Assembly: GCA_052168355.1 (NCBI GenBank)
Contig: JBQLZQ010000016.1
Location: 23,066 to 87,065 of the forward strand
From: JBQLZQ01 sp052168355
GTDB lineage: Bacteria > Pseudomonadota > Alphaproteobacteria > DSM-16000 > Inquilinaceae
Direction of reading: 5' to 3'
Length of the DNA stretch: 64,000 nt
Below are positions 10,072-18,185 of this stretch, piece after piece; the first letter of the stretch is position 1; each line of letters begins with the position of its first letter. The translations under genes were made by a program, and so were the position numbers. The notes beneath the pieces were generated by a model. The model was not told the origin of the DNA. It did not search any database and was given only the letters and a program-made list of their open reading frames with translations.

Positions 10072-10168
10072 GAATTCCTTAGGACTTAATGCGCGCCTTT
10101 AGATGACGTAGAATGCGTCGGACTACCCCAACAAATCGTTAACGATACCCGGTTGGGGGTGCCCTCCA

Positions 10169-10197
10169 TTGACAAACCCTCGCTCCAGGTCTAGGAA
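10169..10197 (+). promoter_or_regulatory. possible sigma-70-like promoter upstream of ffh
   Basis: A perfect TTGACA at 10169-10174 is followed, 17 bp later, by a weak -10 (TAGGAA, 10192-10197). Initiation near 10204 would give a leader of about 130 nt before the ffh ATG. That leader contains the terminator at 10248-10283. Confidence 0.35.
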
Positions 10198-10247
10198 AAG
10201 ACCGGTTAACAGCTTGTTTATCGACGCGCTTGCCCCGATTTGGGGTC

Positions 10248-10283
10248 TGCCAGTCCGCGAGGGTTCGCGCACTGGCATTTTTT
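10248..10283 (+). terminator. intrinsic terminator in the ffh leader (attenuator or small-RNA end)
   Basis: TGCCAGT (10248-10254) pairs with ACTGGCA (10271-10277). After a C/C mismatch, CGCG pairs with CGCG around a 6-nt loop, and TTTTTT follows at 10278-10283. No plus-strand gene lies upstream, since the neighbour is divergent, so any transcript stopped here starts in the 10.1-10.2 kb gap. A second small hairpin (CCCC-GATTT-GGGG, 10233-10245) precedes it. The ffh ATG is 52 bp further on. Confidence 0.6.
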
Positions 10284-10334
10284 GCGTGTCGCGGTTGAGC
10301 GGCGGTTGGAAGCGGTCTTGAGGTCGGTACGGCG

Positions 10335-11753
10335 ATGTTCGATGGTCTGACGGGGCGGTTTGGCGACATTTTCGACCGGTTGCGTCGGCGGGGCAGCCTG
10401 TCCGAGGCGGATGTCGATGCGGCCATGCGCGAGGTGCGGATCGCCCTGCTGGAGGCTGATGTCGCCCTGCCGGTGGTCAAGGACTTTATCAACGGGGTCA
10501 AAGCCCGCGCCGTCGGGCAGGAGGTGCTGCGGTCGGTAACGCCCGGCCAGCAGGTGGTCAAGATCGTCCACGACCATCTGGTGGAGATGCTGGGCGGCAG
10601 CGTCGGCGCGGCGGAAACGCCCGGCCGGGCGGAGCCTGAGCTGAACCTCAATGTGGTTCCGCCGGCCGCCATCCTGATGCTGGGTCTGCAGGGGTCCGGC
10701 AAGACCACCACCAGCGCCAAGATCGCCCTGCGGCTGAAGACCCGACACAACAGGAAGGTGCTGATGGCGTCGCTGGACGTGCAGCGTCCGGCCGCGCAGG
10801 AGCAGCTCAAGATCCTGGGCGAACAGGCGGGCATCGCCACGCTGCCCATCGTCCCCGGCCAGCAGCCGGTGGCCATTGCCAAAAGGGCGATGGAGACCGG
10901 GCGCCTTGAAGGCTACGACGCCGTCATCCTCGACACCGCCGGCCGGCTGGCCATCGACGAGGCGCTGATGGCCGAGGTGGCCTCCGTGCGCGACGCGGTG
11001 CGGCCGGCCGAATCCTTGCTGGTGGCCGACGCCATGACCGGCCAGGACGCGGTCGCCGTGGCCATGAGCTTCCGCGACAAGGTGGGTCTGACCGGGATCG
11101 TGCTGACCCGGGTCGACGGCGATGCCAGGGGCGGTGCGGCCCTGTCGATGCGGGCGGTCACCGGGCAGCCCATCAAACTGATCGGCGTCGGCGAAAAGCT
11201 CGACGCTTTGGAAGGGTTTCATCCCGATCGCATCGCCGGACGCATCCTGGGCATGGGCGACGTGGTCAGCCTGGTGGAGCGCGCGGCCGAGACCATCGAC
11301 CAGGAAGACGCCGAAAAGCTGGCCGCCAAGGTCCAGAAAGGCACCTTTGACCTCGAGGACATGGCCAGCCAATTGCGCCAGATGCGCAAGATGGGCGGGT
11401 TGTCGGGGCTGATGGGCCTGTTGCCGGGGGTGGGCAAGATGAAGGCCCAGATCAAGGACGCCAAGCTGGACGACGGCCTTCTGAAGAAACAGGAGGCGAT
11501 CATCTCGTCGATGACGCTGGCCGAGCGGCGCAACGCCAAGATCATCCACGCCTCGCGCAAGCGCCGGATCGCCGCCGGGTCGGGCGTGACGGTGCAGGAC
11601 GTCAACCGCCTGCTCAAGCAGTATCAGCAGATGACCGACATGATGAAGCGGGTCCGGAAGATGGGGAAGAAAGGCATGATGCGTGGCGGCATGGGCGGAA
11701 TGCTGCCGCCCGGTATGCCGCCCATGCCGCCGGGCCGGTTCCCCGGCGGCTGA
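10335..11753 (+). CDS. ffh: signal recognition particle GTPase Ffh (SRP54)
   Basis: This 472-residue protein binds signal sequences and 4.5S RNA and delivers ribosomes to FtsY. The N domain begins MFDGLTGRFGDIFDRLRRRG. The G domain has GLQGSGKTTTSAKIA at about 117, DVQRPAAQEQL, ILDTAGRL, and TRVDGDARGGAAL near 258. A methionine-rich M domain covers about 300-450 (MRKMGGLSGLMGLLPGVGKM), ending in a Gly/Met/Pro tail. It is first in the ffh-rpsP-rimM-trmD-rplS cluster; a 75-bp gap separates it from rpsP. Confidence 0.97.
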   Translation: MFDGLTGRFGDIFDRLRRRGSLSEADVDAAMREVRIALLEADVALPVVKDFINGVKARAVGQEVLRSVTPGQQVVKIVHDHLVEMLGGSVGAAETPGRAEPELNLNVVPPAAILMLGLQGSGKTTTSAKIALRLKTRHNRKVLMASLDVQRPAAQEQLKILGEQAGIATLPIVPGQQPVAIAKRAMETGRLEGYDAVILDTAGRLAIDEALMAEVASVRDAVRPAESLLVADAMTGQDAVAVAMSFRDKVGLTGIVLTRVDGDARGGAALSMRAVTGQPIKLIGVGEKLDALEGFHPDRIAGRILGMGDVVSLVERAAETIDQEDAEKLAAKVQKGTFDLEDMASQLRQMRKMGGLSGLMGLLPGVGKMKAQIKDAKLDDGLLKKQEAIISSMTLAERRNAKIIHASRKRRIAAGSGVTVQDVNRLLKQYQQMTDMMKRVRKMGKKGMMRGGMGGMLPPGMPPMPPGRFPGG

Positions 11754-11828
11754 GGCCCAACCGTCCAGTGGTTTCCCGTATCTTGTTGAAAACTTAGAAA
11801 ATCTCTCAAAACCGAAAGAAAGCGAACA

Positions 11829-12320
11829 ATGTCCGTAAAGTTGCGTTTGTCCCGTGGCGGCTCGAAAAAGCGCCCTTTCTACAACATCGTCGCCGCCGAC
11901 ACGCGGACCCCGCGGGACGGAAGGTTTATCGAGAAGATCGGCACCTACAACCCGATGCTGCCCCGCGACCATGACGACCGGGTGCGCCTGAAGGAGGAGA
12001 GGATCCGCTACTGGCTGTCGGTCGGCGCCCAGCCTTCCGACCGTGTGGCGCGACTGTTGGGCCAGGCCGAGATCGTGCCCATGCCGTCCTATCGCGAGAC
12101 GCCGAACAAATCGGCGCCCAAGGCAAAGGCCCAGGAACGCGCGCGCGAAGCCGCGGAAGCCGCCGCGGCGGCCCAGGCCGCTCCCGAGCCGGAGCCCGCG
12201 GCCGAAGCCCCGGCGGAGGAGACGCCGGCCGCGGCTGAACCGGCCGCCGAAGCGCCGGCGGAAGACGCGCCTGCCGGCGACGCCGCCGGTCCCGCCGCCG
12301 AGGAGGACGCCAAGGGCTGA
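11829..12320 (+). CDS. rpsP: 30S ribosomal protein S16 with long Ala/Pro/Glu tail
   Basis: The first 80 or so residues are a normal S16 (MSVKLRLSRGGSKKRPFYN, then GRFIEKIGTYNPM and SDRVARLLGQA). After about residue 95 the protein continues for nearly 70 residues in a low-complexity Ala/Glu/Pro tail made of variants of AAEAPAEE, giving 163 residues against 80-90 in most bacteria. Such tails occur in several alphaproteobacterial S16 proteins and are probably disordered on the ribosome surface. rimM follows after 26 bp. Confidence 0.96.
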   Translation: MSVKLRLSRGGSKKRPFYNIVAADTRTPRDGRFIEKIGTYNPMLPRDHDDRVRLKEERIRYWLSVGAQPSDRVARLLGQAEIVPMPSYRETPNKSAPKAKAQERAREAAEAAAAAQAAPEPEPAAEAPAEETPAAAEPAAEAPAEDAPAGDAAGPAAEEDAKG

Positions 12321-12346
12321 CGGCTCTCAACCGCGGGGATCCGCCG

Positions 12347-12922
12347 GTGTCCGCGTCCCGGCCGGACAAGGTCTGCGTCGGCATGATCGCCGGCGTTCAC
12401 GGGGTGCGCGGCCTGGTCAAGGTCAAGCCGTTCACCGCGGACCCGGAGGGGGTCACGGCCTATGGGCCGGTCACCGACGACCGCGACCGGCCCATTCGGT
12501 TGGATCTGCAATCCATGCTCAAGGGGCAGTGGCTGGCCCGGATCGACGGGATCGGCGATCGGACCGCGGCCCAGGCGCTGACAGGGACGCGGCTTTATGT
12601 CGATCGGTCGCGCCTGCCAGAGCCTGAGGAGGAAGAGTATTATCACGCGGATCTTCTGGGCCTGATGGCGGTGACGCCCGATGGCAAGGCGCTGGGCCGC
12701 GTGGGTGCGGTGCATGATTTCGGGGCCGGTGACGTGCTGGAGATCGTGCCCGACGCCGCGACCGCCGAGGCGGGGGCCGACACCATGCTGGTTCCGTTTA
12801 CCCGCGCGGCCGTGCCCAGCGTCGATTTAGCGGCCGGCCGAGTGGTTGTCGATGTGCCGGACGAGGTCGTGGCCGGGCCGGAGGCGGCATCCGGCGCGCC
12901 GGCGGCGGGTCGGGCGCGATGA
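12347..12922 (+). CDS. rimM: 16S rRNA-processing protein RimM
   Basis: This 191-residue 30S maturation factor binds S19 and assists assembly of the subunit head. The N-terminal RimM barrel has VCVGMIAGVHGVRGLVKVKP, and the PRC-like domain contains EEEYYHADLLGLMAVTPDG and GAGDVLEIV. The start is GTG at 12347. Its TGA overlaps the trmD ATG (ATGA, 12919-12922), implying coupled translation. The last 20 residues are Ala/Gly-rich and not conserved. Confidence 0.95.
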   Translation: MSASRPDKVCVGMIAGVHGVRGLVKVKPFTADPEGVTAYGPVTDDRDRPIRLDLQSMLKGQWLARIDGIGDRTAAQALTGTRLYVDRSRLPEPEEEEYYHADLLGLMAVTPDGKALGRVGAVHDFGAGDVLEIVPDAATAEAGADTMLVPFTRAAVPSVDLAAGRVVVDVPDEVVAGPEAASGAPAAGRAR

Positions 12923-13731
12923 CCGCCAACGCGCAGGCCCCGGCATGGTCGGTGCGGGTGGCGACCCTGTTTCCGGAGATGTTTCCGGGCCCCCTGGGGC
13001 TCAGCCTGGCCGGAAAGGCGCTGGATCGTGGGGATTGGGTGCTTGAAACGGTGGACATCCGGGCCTTTGCGCGCGATAAACACCGCTCCGTCGACGACAC
13101 CCCGTTCGGGGGCGGCGCCGGCATGGTCATGCGCCCCGACGTTGTCGATGCCGCTTTGTGCGCCGCCCGTTGGGGGCAGGTGCCGAAGGGGACGGGGCGG
13201 TCGCCGGGGACGGTTTTGGAAGCCGGCCGGGTCGTGTATCTGACGCCGCGCGGCCGGGTCTTCGACCAGGCCATGGCGCGGTCCTTGCTACGGGACCGGA
13301 CGGTTGTTTTGTTGTGCGGACGGTATGAAGGCGTCGATCAGCGCGTGCTCGACGCCCACGATGTTGAGGAAGTCAGCCTCGGAGACTTTGTCCTGTCGGG
13401 CGGGGAACCGGCCGCCTTATGTGTGATCGACGCGGTGGTGCGCCTTCTGCCCGGGGTGATGGGCAACGAAGACAGCGCCGGCGAAGAGAGTTTCGGGGAA
13501 GGTTCCGGCACCGGTTTACTGGAATATCCCCATTATACCCGCCCGGCCGTCTGGGCTGGTCATGACGGGGTGGAACGAACGGTGCCGGAGGTGCTGGTCT
13601 CGGGACATCACGCAAAGGTCGAAAGATGGCGTCGGGACCAGGCGGAACGCGCGACGCGCGATCGCCGGCCCGATCTTTGGGCCCGACGCGCCGCTCACGG
13701 CGCGGGGGGCTCGGGCCAAGGGCGGATCTGA
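12919..13731 (+). CDS. trmD: tRNA (guanine-37-N1)-methyltransferase
   Basis: This 270-residue SPOUT enzyme methylates G37 of tRNAs to prevent frameshifting. The trefoil-knot region shows LLCGRYEGVDQRVLDAHDV, GDFVLSGGEPAALCVIDAV and LLPGVMGNEDSAGEESF; the N-terminus has PEMFPGPLGLSLAGKAL and DDTPFGGGAGMVMRPD. Its length slightly exceeds the usual 240-255 residues through an Ala/Gly tail. The start overlaps rimM. Confidence 0.96.
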   Translation: MTANAQAPAWSVRVATLFPEMFPGPLGLSLAGKALDRGDWVLETVDIRAFARDKHRSVDDTPFGGGAGMVMRPDVVDAALCAARWGQVPKGTGRSPGTVLEAGRVVYLTPRGRVFDQAMARSLLRDRTVVLLCGRYEGVDQRVLDAHDVEEVSLGDFVLSGGEPAALCVIDAVVRLLPGVMGNEDSAGEESFGEGSGTGLLEYPHYTRPAVWAGHDGVERTVPEVLVSGHHAKVERWRRDQAERATRDRRPDLWARRAAHGAGGSGQGRI

Positions 13732-13804
13732 AGGATGCGGGCGGGCGCCTGTCTCGGGCGCTCCCTATATGTTTTTTGAGTTGGGCGACGAAAGGTTTGG
13801 GACC

Positions 13805-14206
13805 ATGAACATCATCGAGAAAATCCAACACGAGCAGATCGACACGCTGACCAGCCAGCGCCCGGTCCCAAACTTTGGTCCCGGCGATACGGTGCGGGTC
13901 AACGTCAAGGTGGTCGAGGGGACGCGGGAGCGGGTCCAGGCCTATGAGGGCGTGTGCATCGCGCGCAAGAATTCCGGGATCAACAGCGCCTTTACGGTCC
14001 GCAAGATCTCCTATGGCGAGGGGGTGGAGCGGGTGTTTCCCCTTTACAGCCCGCGCATCGATTCGATCGAGGTCGTGCGCCGGGGCGATGTGCGCCGGGC
14101 CAAGCTGTACTATCTGCGCGAACGGCGCGGAAAGTCGGCCCGTATCGCGGAAAAGCGCGACATGCGGCCGCGCAAGGGGGCCACGGACAGCGTCGCGGAA
14201 AGCTGA
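13805..14206 (+). CDS. rplS: 50S ribosomal protein L19
   Basis: This 133-residue protein lies at the 30S-50S interface. Signature stretches are FGPGDTVRVNVKVVEGTRER, QAYEGVCIARKNSG and GEGVERVFPLYSPRIDSIEV, followed by KLYYLRERRGKSARI. The C-terminal 15 residues extend past the E. coli form. The ATG at 13805 starts the conserved N-terminus MNIIEKIQHEQI. It is last in the rpsP-rimM-trmD-rplS set. Confidence 0.97.
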   Translation: MNIIEKIQHEQIDTLTSQRPVPNFGPGDTVRVNVKVVEGTRERVQAYEGVCIARKNSGINSAFTVRKISYGEGVERVFPLYSPRIDSIEVVRRGDVRRAKLYYLRERRGKSARIAEKRDMRPRKGATDSVAES

Positions 14207-14377
14207 TCGGCCGCCGGCGCCATCCCGCCACACTCTCGACCCGGCGTCTTGTTCGCCGGCGGGGGTGACAATTTTGCAACAAAGCAGGCTTTTCCAGACC
14301 TTGCCGGCGGCGTAGTGTCCTGTTCCCCGGGCCGTGCCCGGTGAGCTTGCCCCGTTTCGCCTTCAAGGATGTCCATC

Positions 14378-15799
14378 ATGGCCGCGCCGCGTACGCTTTT
14401 CGACAAGATCTGGGACAGCCACGTCGTTGACCGGCAGGACGGCGACACGGCGCTTCTCTACATCGACCGGCACCTGGTTCACGAGGTCACCAGCCCCCAG
14501 GCGTTCGAGGGGCTGAGGCTTGCCGGGCGCCGGGTGCGGCGGCCCGACGCGACGCTGGCCGTGCCCGACCACAACGTCCCGACCTCCGATCGGTCGCAGG
14601 GCATCGCCGATCCCGAAAGCCGCCTCCAGGTCGAGACCCTGATGGAGAATTGCCGGGATTTCGGCATCCCGGTCTTTGCCATGGACGATGTGCGTCAGGG
14701 CATCGTGCATATCATCGGGCCGGAGCAGGGCATGACCCAGCCGGGCATGACCATCGTCTGCGGCGACAGCCACACCGCCACGCATGGGGCCTTTGGCGCG
14801 CTTGCCTTTGGGATCGGCACGTCGGAGGTGGAGCATGTGCTGGCCACCCAGACCCTGATCCAGCGGCGCGCCAAGAATATGCGCATCACCGTCGACGGCG
14901 CGCTGCCGGCGGGGGTCACCGCCAAGGACCTGATCCTGGCCATCATCGGCGCCATCGGAACCGCTGGCGGTACCGGTTACGTGATCGAATATGCCGGGGA
15001 AGCGGTACGCGACCTGTCGATGGAAGGCCGCATGACGGTCTGCAACATGTCGATCGAGGCGGGGGCTCGGGCCGGCCTGATCGCGCCGGACGAAACCACG
15101 TTCGCCTATCTGAAAGGGCGGCCGATGGCGCCCCAGGGCGAGGACTGGCCGGCGGCGCTGAACTATTGGCGCACATTGCCGTCCGATCCCGGCGCCGTCT
15201 ATGACAAGGAAATCGTGTTGGACGCCGCCGATATCGCCCCCGGCGTCACCTGGGGCACCAGCCCCCAGGACGTGGTGCCGATCACCGGGGCGGTGCCGCG
15301 GCCCGAGGACATCGCCGATCCGGCGCGCCGTCGCGCCGTGGAACGGGCGCTGGACTATATGGGGCTGACCGGCGGCACGCCGATGGCCGACATCGCCGTC
15401 GACAAGGTCTTCATCGGGTCATGCACCAACGGCCGCATCGAGGATCTGCGGGCGGCGGCCGAGATCGCGCGCGGCCGCAAGGTCGCGGCCGGCGTCTACG
15501 CCATGGTCGTGCCGGGATCGGGGCTGGTCAAGGCGCAGGCCGAACGGGAAGGGCTCGACGCGGTTTTCCGGGACGCCGGTTTCGATTGGCGCGAACCGGG
15601 ATGTTCGATGTGTCTGGCGATGAACGCGGACAAGCTGTCGCCGGGGGAACGCTGCGCCTCCACGTCCAACCGGAACTTCGAGGGGCGCCAGGGCCGGGGC
15701 GGACGCACCCATCTGGTCAGCCCAAGCATGGCGGCGGCGGCGGCGGTCACCGGCCGCCTTGCCGACGTCCGCGCGCTAACCTCCGCCGTCGAGGGGTAG
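14378..15799 (+). CDS. leuC: 3-isopropylmalate dehydratase large subunit
   Basis: This 473-residue aconitase-family subunit isomerises isopropylmalate in leucine synthesis. The three [4Fe-4S] ligands are Cys349 (GSCTNGR), Cys409 and Cys412 (CSMCLAMN). HLVHEVTSPQAFEGLR and CGDSHTATHGAFGALAFGIG are also seen. I chose the ATG at 14378 because AAGG ends 9 nt before it; an ATG three codons earlier touches the AAGG directly. leuD does not follow, since the next gene is on the other strand, so the small subunit must be elsewhere. Confidence 0.96.
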   Translation: MAAPRTLFDKIWDSHVVDRQDGDTALLYIDRHLVHEVTSPQAFEGLRLAGRRVRRPDATLAVPDHNVPTSDRSQGIADPESRLQVETLMENCRDFGIPVFAMDDVRQGIVHIIGPEQGMTQPGMTIVCGDSHTATHGAFGALAFGIGTSEVEHVLATQTLIQRRAKNMRITVDGALPAGVTAKDLILAIIGAIGTAGGTGYVIEYAGEAVRDLSMEGRMTVCNMSIEAGARAGLIAPDETTFAYLKGRPMAPQGEDWPAALNYWRTLPSDPGAVYDKEIVLDAADIAPGVTWGTSPQDVVPITGAVPRPEDIADPARRRAVERALDYMGLTGGTPMADIAVDKVFIGSCTNGRIEDLRAAAEIARGRKVAAGVYAMVVPGSGLVKAQAEREGLDAVFRDAGFDWREPGCSMCLAMNADKLSPGERCASTSNRNFEGRQGRGGRTHLVSPSMAAAAAVTGRLADVRALTSAVEG

Positions 15800-15861
15800 C
15801 CGCCTGACCGACCGCGAAGGTCCGGAAATGCGTCTGTAGGGCCGCCGCCCGGACCGTACGG

Positions 15862-17025
15862 TCAGCGCACGTAGAGGTGCACTTCGTTGCCCTGAACGTC
15901 GGTCGCGGTGGCCGCCAAGGTGATGCGGCGGGCCGGCAGGCCCATGTCGACCAGCGTACGCAGGACGTCCTCGGCATGGTCGCGCGCCCGGTTGGACGAG
16001 ATGGCGACATCGCTGGCCGATCCGGCGCCTGGGCTGACCGCGACCAGATCGAACTGGGCTTCGGGCCGGCGTTCCAGGGCACGGCTGACGGCCTGATAGA
16101 CGGCCTGCTGATACTCCACGTCCGGCCGGTCGAAGCGGATCACCACCAACGGGCGCTGCCCGCTTTCCGGCCCGATGGTTTCCGGCCGCGGCGGCAGGGA
16201 GGCCTGGGGCGCGGTGCTGATGAACGTCCGGTTGGCCAGGCTGGAGCCGTAAAGCTCGCCATTGGTGATGGCCAGCCGCAGGGTCTGCAGGTTGGCCCGC
16301 TCGGAATTGAGGTAGATGGTCTGGCGGGTCACGTCGTCCGACAGTTCGTTGAGCAGCCGGTCGATCAGCACGACGGTGCGGCTGACCTCATCCTCCAGCG
16401 CCGCCAACTGCAGGTGATCCTGCTCCACCGCGCCGGCAAGGCCGTAGGTGGCGCGCACGGATTCCAGCAGGAAGGCGGCCAGGGAGTTGTCGGCGGCCAC
16501 CTGGGTCGCCAGATTGTTCATGCGGGCGATGTCGTTGGTGATCTGGTCCAGCTCGACCTGCGCCTCGGTCCACTGGGACACCAGGATCGGGTTGCCCGGC
16601 GTGGTGCCGACCTGCAGCCGCGCGCTGATGGCGGCGACCAGCGCGTAGTAGCCCTGGGCGTCCTCGATGGCGCTGGCGCGGACTTCCTGAAGCTGCTCGC
16701 TGTGCGTGCCGACACCGTTCTGCAGGTCCCGCAGCTCGGCCTGAAGCTGGTTTACCCGGCGGCCGACCGCTGTCCCCGTCTCGGGGCCCGGCGTCAGGAT
16801 CGACGGCGTGAACGCCGCGTCGCCCAGGGGCAGGCCGCCAAGCCCGGTGCCTTGGTCCTCACGAACGGCGCCGGTTGCCGTGGTCTTGGCGGCAACGGGC
16901 TGCGCGCGGTCCACGGCCAAGGCGGACCAAGGTGTGCTCGAACCACCCTCGCATGCGGCGACGGCCAGCACCGATCCTATGAGCAGCGATCGGCAGAGGG
17001 CCGGACAGGTCGCGATATTGAACAT
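15862..17025 (-). CDS. OmpA-like lipoprotein with coiled-coil middle
   Basis: The 387-residue product starts with a lipoprotein signal (LIGSVLAVAAC, lipidated Cys25). The middle, about residues 80-270, is helical and coiled-coil-like (TAVGRRVNQLQAELRDLQNG, AALEDEVSRTVVLIDRLL). The last 100 residues resemble an OmpA-type peptidoglycan-binding domain: VVIRFDRPDVEYQQAVYQA, then SSNRARDHAEDVLRTLVDMG and ITLAATATD. It probably links the envelope to the cell wall. The canonical NxxLSxxRA motif is only loosely kept, so the OmpA label is moderate. Confidence 0.75.
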   Translation of the reverse strand: MFNIATCPALCRSLLIGSVLAVAACEGGSSTPWSALAVDRAQPVAAKTTATGAVREDQGTGLGGLPLGDAAFTPSILTPGPETGTAVGRRVNQLQAELRDLQNGVGTHSEQLQEVRASAIEDAQGYYALVAAISARLQVGTTPGNPILVSQWTEAQVELDQITNDIARMNNLATQVAADNSLAAFLLESVRATYGLAGAVEQDHLQLAALEDEVSRTVVLIDRLLNELSDDVTRQTIYLNSERANLQTLRLAITNGELYGSSLANRTFISTAPQASLPPRPETIGPESGQRPLVVIRFDRPDVEYQQAVYQAVSRALERRPEAQFDLVAVSPGAGSASDVAISSNRARDHAEDVLRTLVDMGLPARRITLAATATDVQGNEVHLYVR

Positions 17026-17408
17026 CGGCGCCAGCTATCCTTTGGTTAACGAGTATCTACCGTATAGCATGGATTTCATAACAAAAGCTTACGGATAAAG
17101 CTGCGTTTCCGAAGATCCGCGCACCGGTTTGGATGGTAATGGGCCCGGAGTCGCGAAACAAGGAAGTTGGCGGTGAGCGGCCGCTGAGCCCTGTAATCGG
17201 GGCGGGTCCGCACGAGAAGAGCGCTTCGGACCCCCGGCGATATGCCAGTAATATTCGACCGTTATTCCATAAGGCGCGGATGGCAGGCCCTTGCGGGGCC
17301 AATGGCCATTTGCTAGACAACCCAACCGCTGGGTGGTGATCGACGCGCACGGTCCACCGACCGGGCGGCGCACAGGCGATTCCAATTCGTCGAATCGTCG
17401 GCCCTTGG
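17026..17408. other. intergenic region before tRNA-Arg, no gene seen
   Basis: These 383 bp lie between the divergent lipoprotein gene and tRNA-Arg. The left part is AT-richer than its surroundings and holds an AT-rich TATA-like stretch suited to the lipoprotein promoter. A short inverted repeat (CCAACC-GCT-GGGTGG) lies near 17323-17337. No frame in it looks coding. Confidence 0.6.
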
Positions 17409-17485
17409 GCACCCGTAGCTCAATTGGATAGAGCACCTGACTACGAATCAGGAGGTTGGAGGTTCAAGTCCTTCCGGGTGTGCCA
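17409..17485 (+). tRNA. tRNA-Arg (ACG)
   Basis: The 77-nt cloverleaf has acceptor GCACCCG paired to CGGGTGT (first pair G-U) and D arm GCTC/GAGC. The anticodon stem is CCTGA/TCAGG with loop CTACGAA, giving anticodon ACG. The T arm holds GGTTCAAGTCC, and CCA is encoded at 17483-17485. The ACG wobble base is normally edited to inosine by TadA. Confidence 0.95.
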
Positions 17486-17583
17486 ATATTGGCCGGGCTT
17501 ACCATTCCGGCCATGGCGTCGTGGGCCGCCTGGCCCCTGCCGTCACGCGATACCCTCCCGTCGGCGGCCGATTGGATGCCGCC

Positions 17584-17616
17584 AAAAAGGAAAGCCCGCC
17601 AAAAGACGGACTTTCC
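17584..17616 (-). terminator. intrinsic terminator-like hairpin on the minus strand
   Basis: Read on the minus strand, GGAAAG-T-CCG pairs with CGG-G-CTTTCC around an 8-nt loop and is followed by TTTTT (complement of 17584-17588). No minus-strand gene ends near here; the closest upstream ones on that strand are the small gene at 18186-18338 and the Rieske gene, more than 500 bp away. It could stop read-through antisense to the YcgN gene. Confidence 0.45.
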
Positions 17617-17633
17617 GGGAGGAGAGCATCATC

Positions 17634-17726
17634 ATGGAGAACCGGTCGGAGTTTCCCATGGATTGGTTAATTTTTCCTTTACGACCGGTGGTTCGATTGG
17701 TTCCCGCGCACCGCAATCATGGATAG
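17634..17726 (+). CDS. possible 30-residue leader peptide upstream of the YcgN gene
   Basis: An ATG at 17634 follows a near-perfect ribosome site (GGGAGGAG at 17617-17624, 9-nt spacing). The frame encodes a short hydrophobic peptide (MENRSEFPMDWLIFPLRPVV and ten more residues) and ends at 17726, overlapping the YcgN start at 17719 by 8 nt. The YcgN ATG has no ribosome site of its own, so translation through this frame could feed it. No homology is recognised, and it may be fortuitous. Confidence 0.4.
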   Translation: MENRSEFPMDWLIFPLRPVVRLVPAHRNHG

Positions 17727-18162
17727 CCGGCCTTTCTGGCAGACCAAGACGCTGGTCCAGATGACGGCGGTGGAGTGGGAGTCCCTGTGCGACGGGTGCG
17801 GCAAATGCTGCCTTCTCAAGGGCGAGGACGAGGATGGCGGCGGCTATATCTATACCGATGTGGCCTGCCGCCTGCTCGACCTTGGGACGTGCCGCTGCGG
17901 CAACTACGCAGAGCGCACCCGCCATGTGCCCGATTGCGTGGTGCTGACGCCCGACAGCGTCGCCACCCTCGGCTGGATGCCGTCCACCTGCGCCTACCGG
18001 CTTTTGGCCGAGGGAAGGGACCTGCCGTGGTGGCACCCGCTGGTGTCCGGGGACCCCGAGACGGTGTATCTGGCCGGCGTGTCGGTCCGCCACCGTATCG
18101 TGTCCGAGACGGAGGTCGACGACGACGATCTGGCCGACCATATCGTCGACTGGCCCGCCTGA
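17719..18162 (+). CDS. YcgN-family cysteine-cluster protein (UPF0260)
   Basis: This 147-residue protein matches the YcgN family by PFWQTKTLVQMTAVEWESLC at the N-terminus and the cysteine motif CDGCGKCC. Further cysteines (VACRLLDLGTCRCGNY, PDCVVL, STCAYRLLAEGRDLPWWHPL) suggest a metal or Fe-S site. The function is unknown. The start at 17719 fits the family N-terminus even though no Shine-Dalgarno sequence precedes it. Confidence 0.9.
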   Translation: MDSRPFWQTKTLVQMTAVEWESLCDGCGKCCLLKGEDEDGGGYIYTDVACRLLDLGTCRCGNYAERTRHVPDCVVLTPDSVATLGWMPSTCAYRLLAEGRDLPWWHPLVSGDPETVYLAGVSVRHRIVSETEVDDDDLADHIVDWPA

Positions 18163-18185
18163 CACTGTCTGCGTGTCTTGAGACT

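Noticed and set aside
8194..10089. A 631-residue plus-strand frame with Gln-Val-Gly repeats opposite the pentapeptide gene
   Set aside because: The repeats are the reverse complement of the pentapeptide repeat codons; the minus-strand protein has a family fold.
10072..10334. Signal recognition particle 4.5S RNA beside ffh
   Set aside because: I looked for the SRP RNA conserved GGAA-type tetraloop and asymmetric loop; neither is present.
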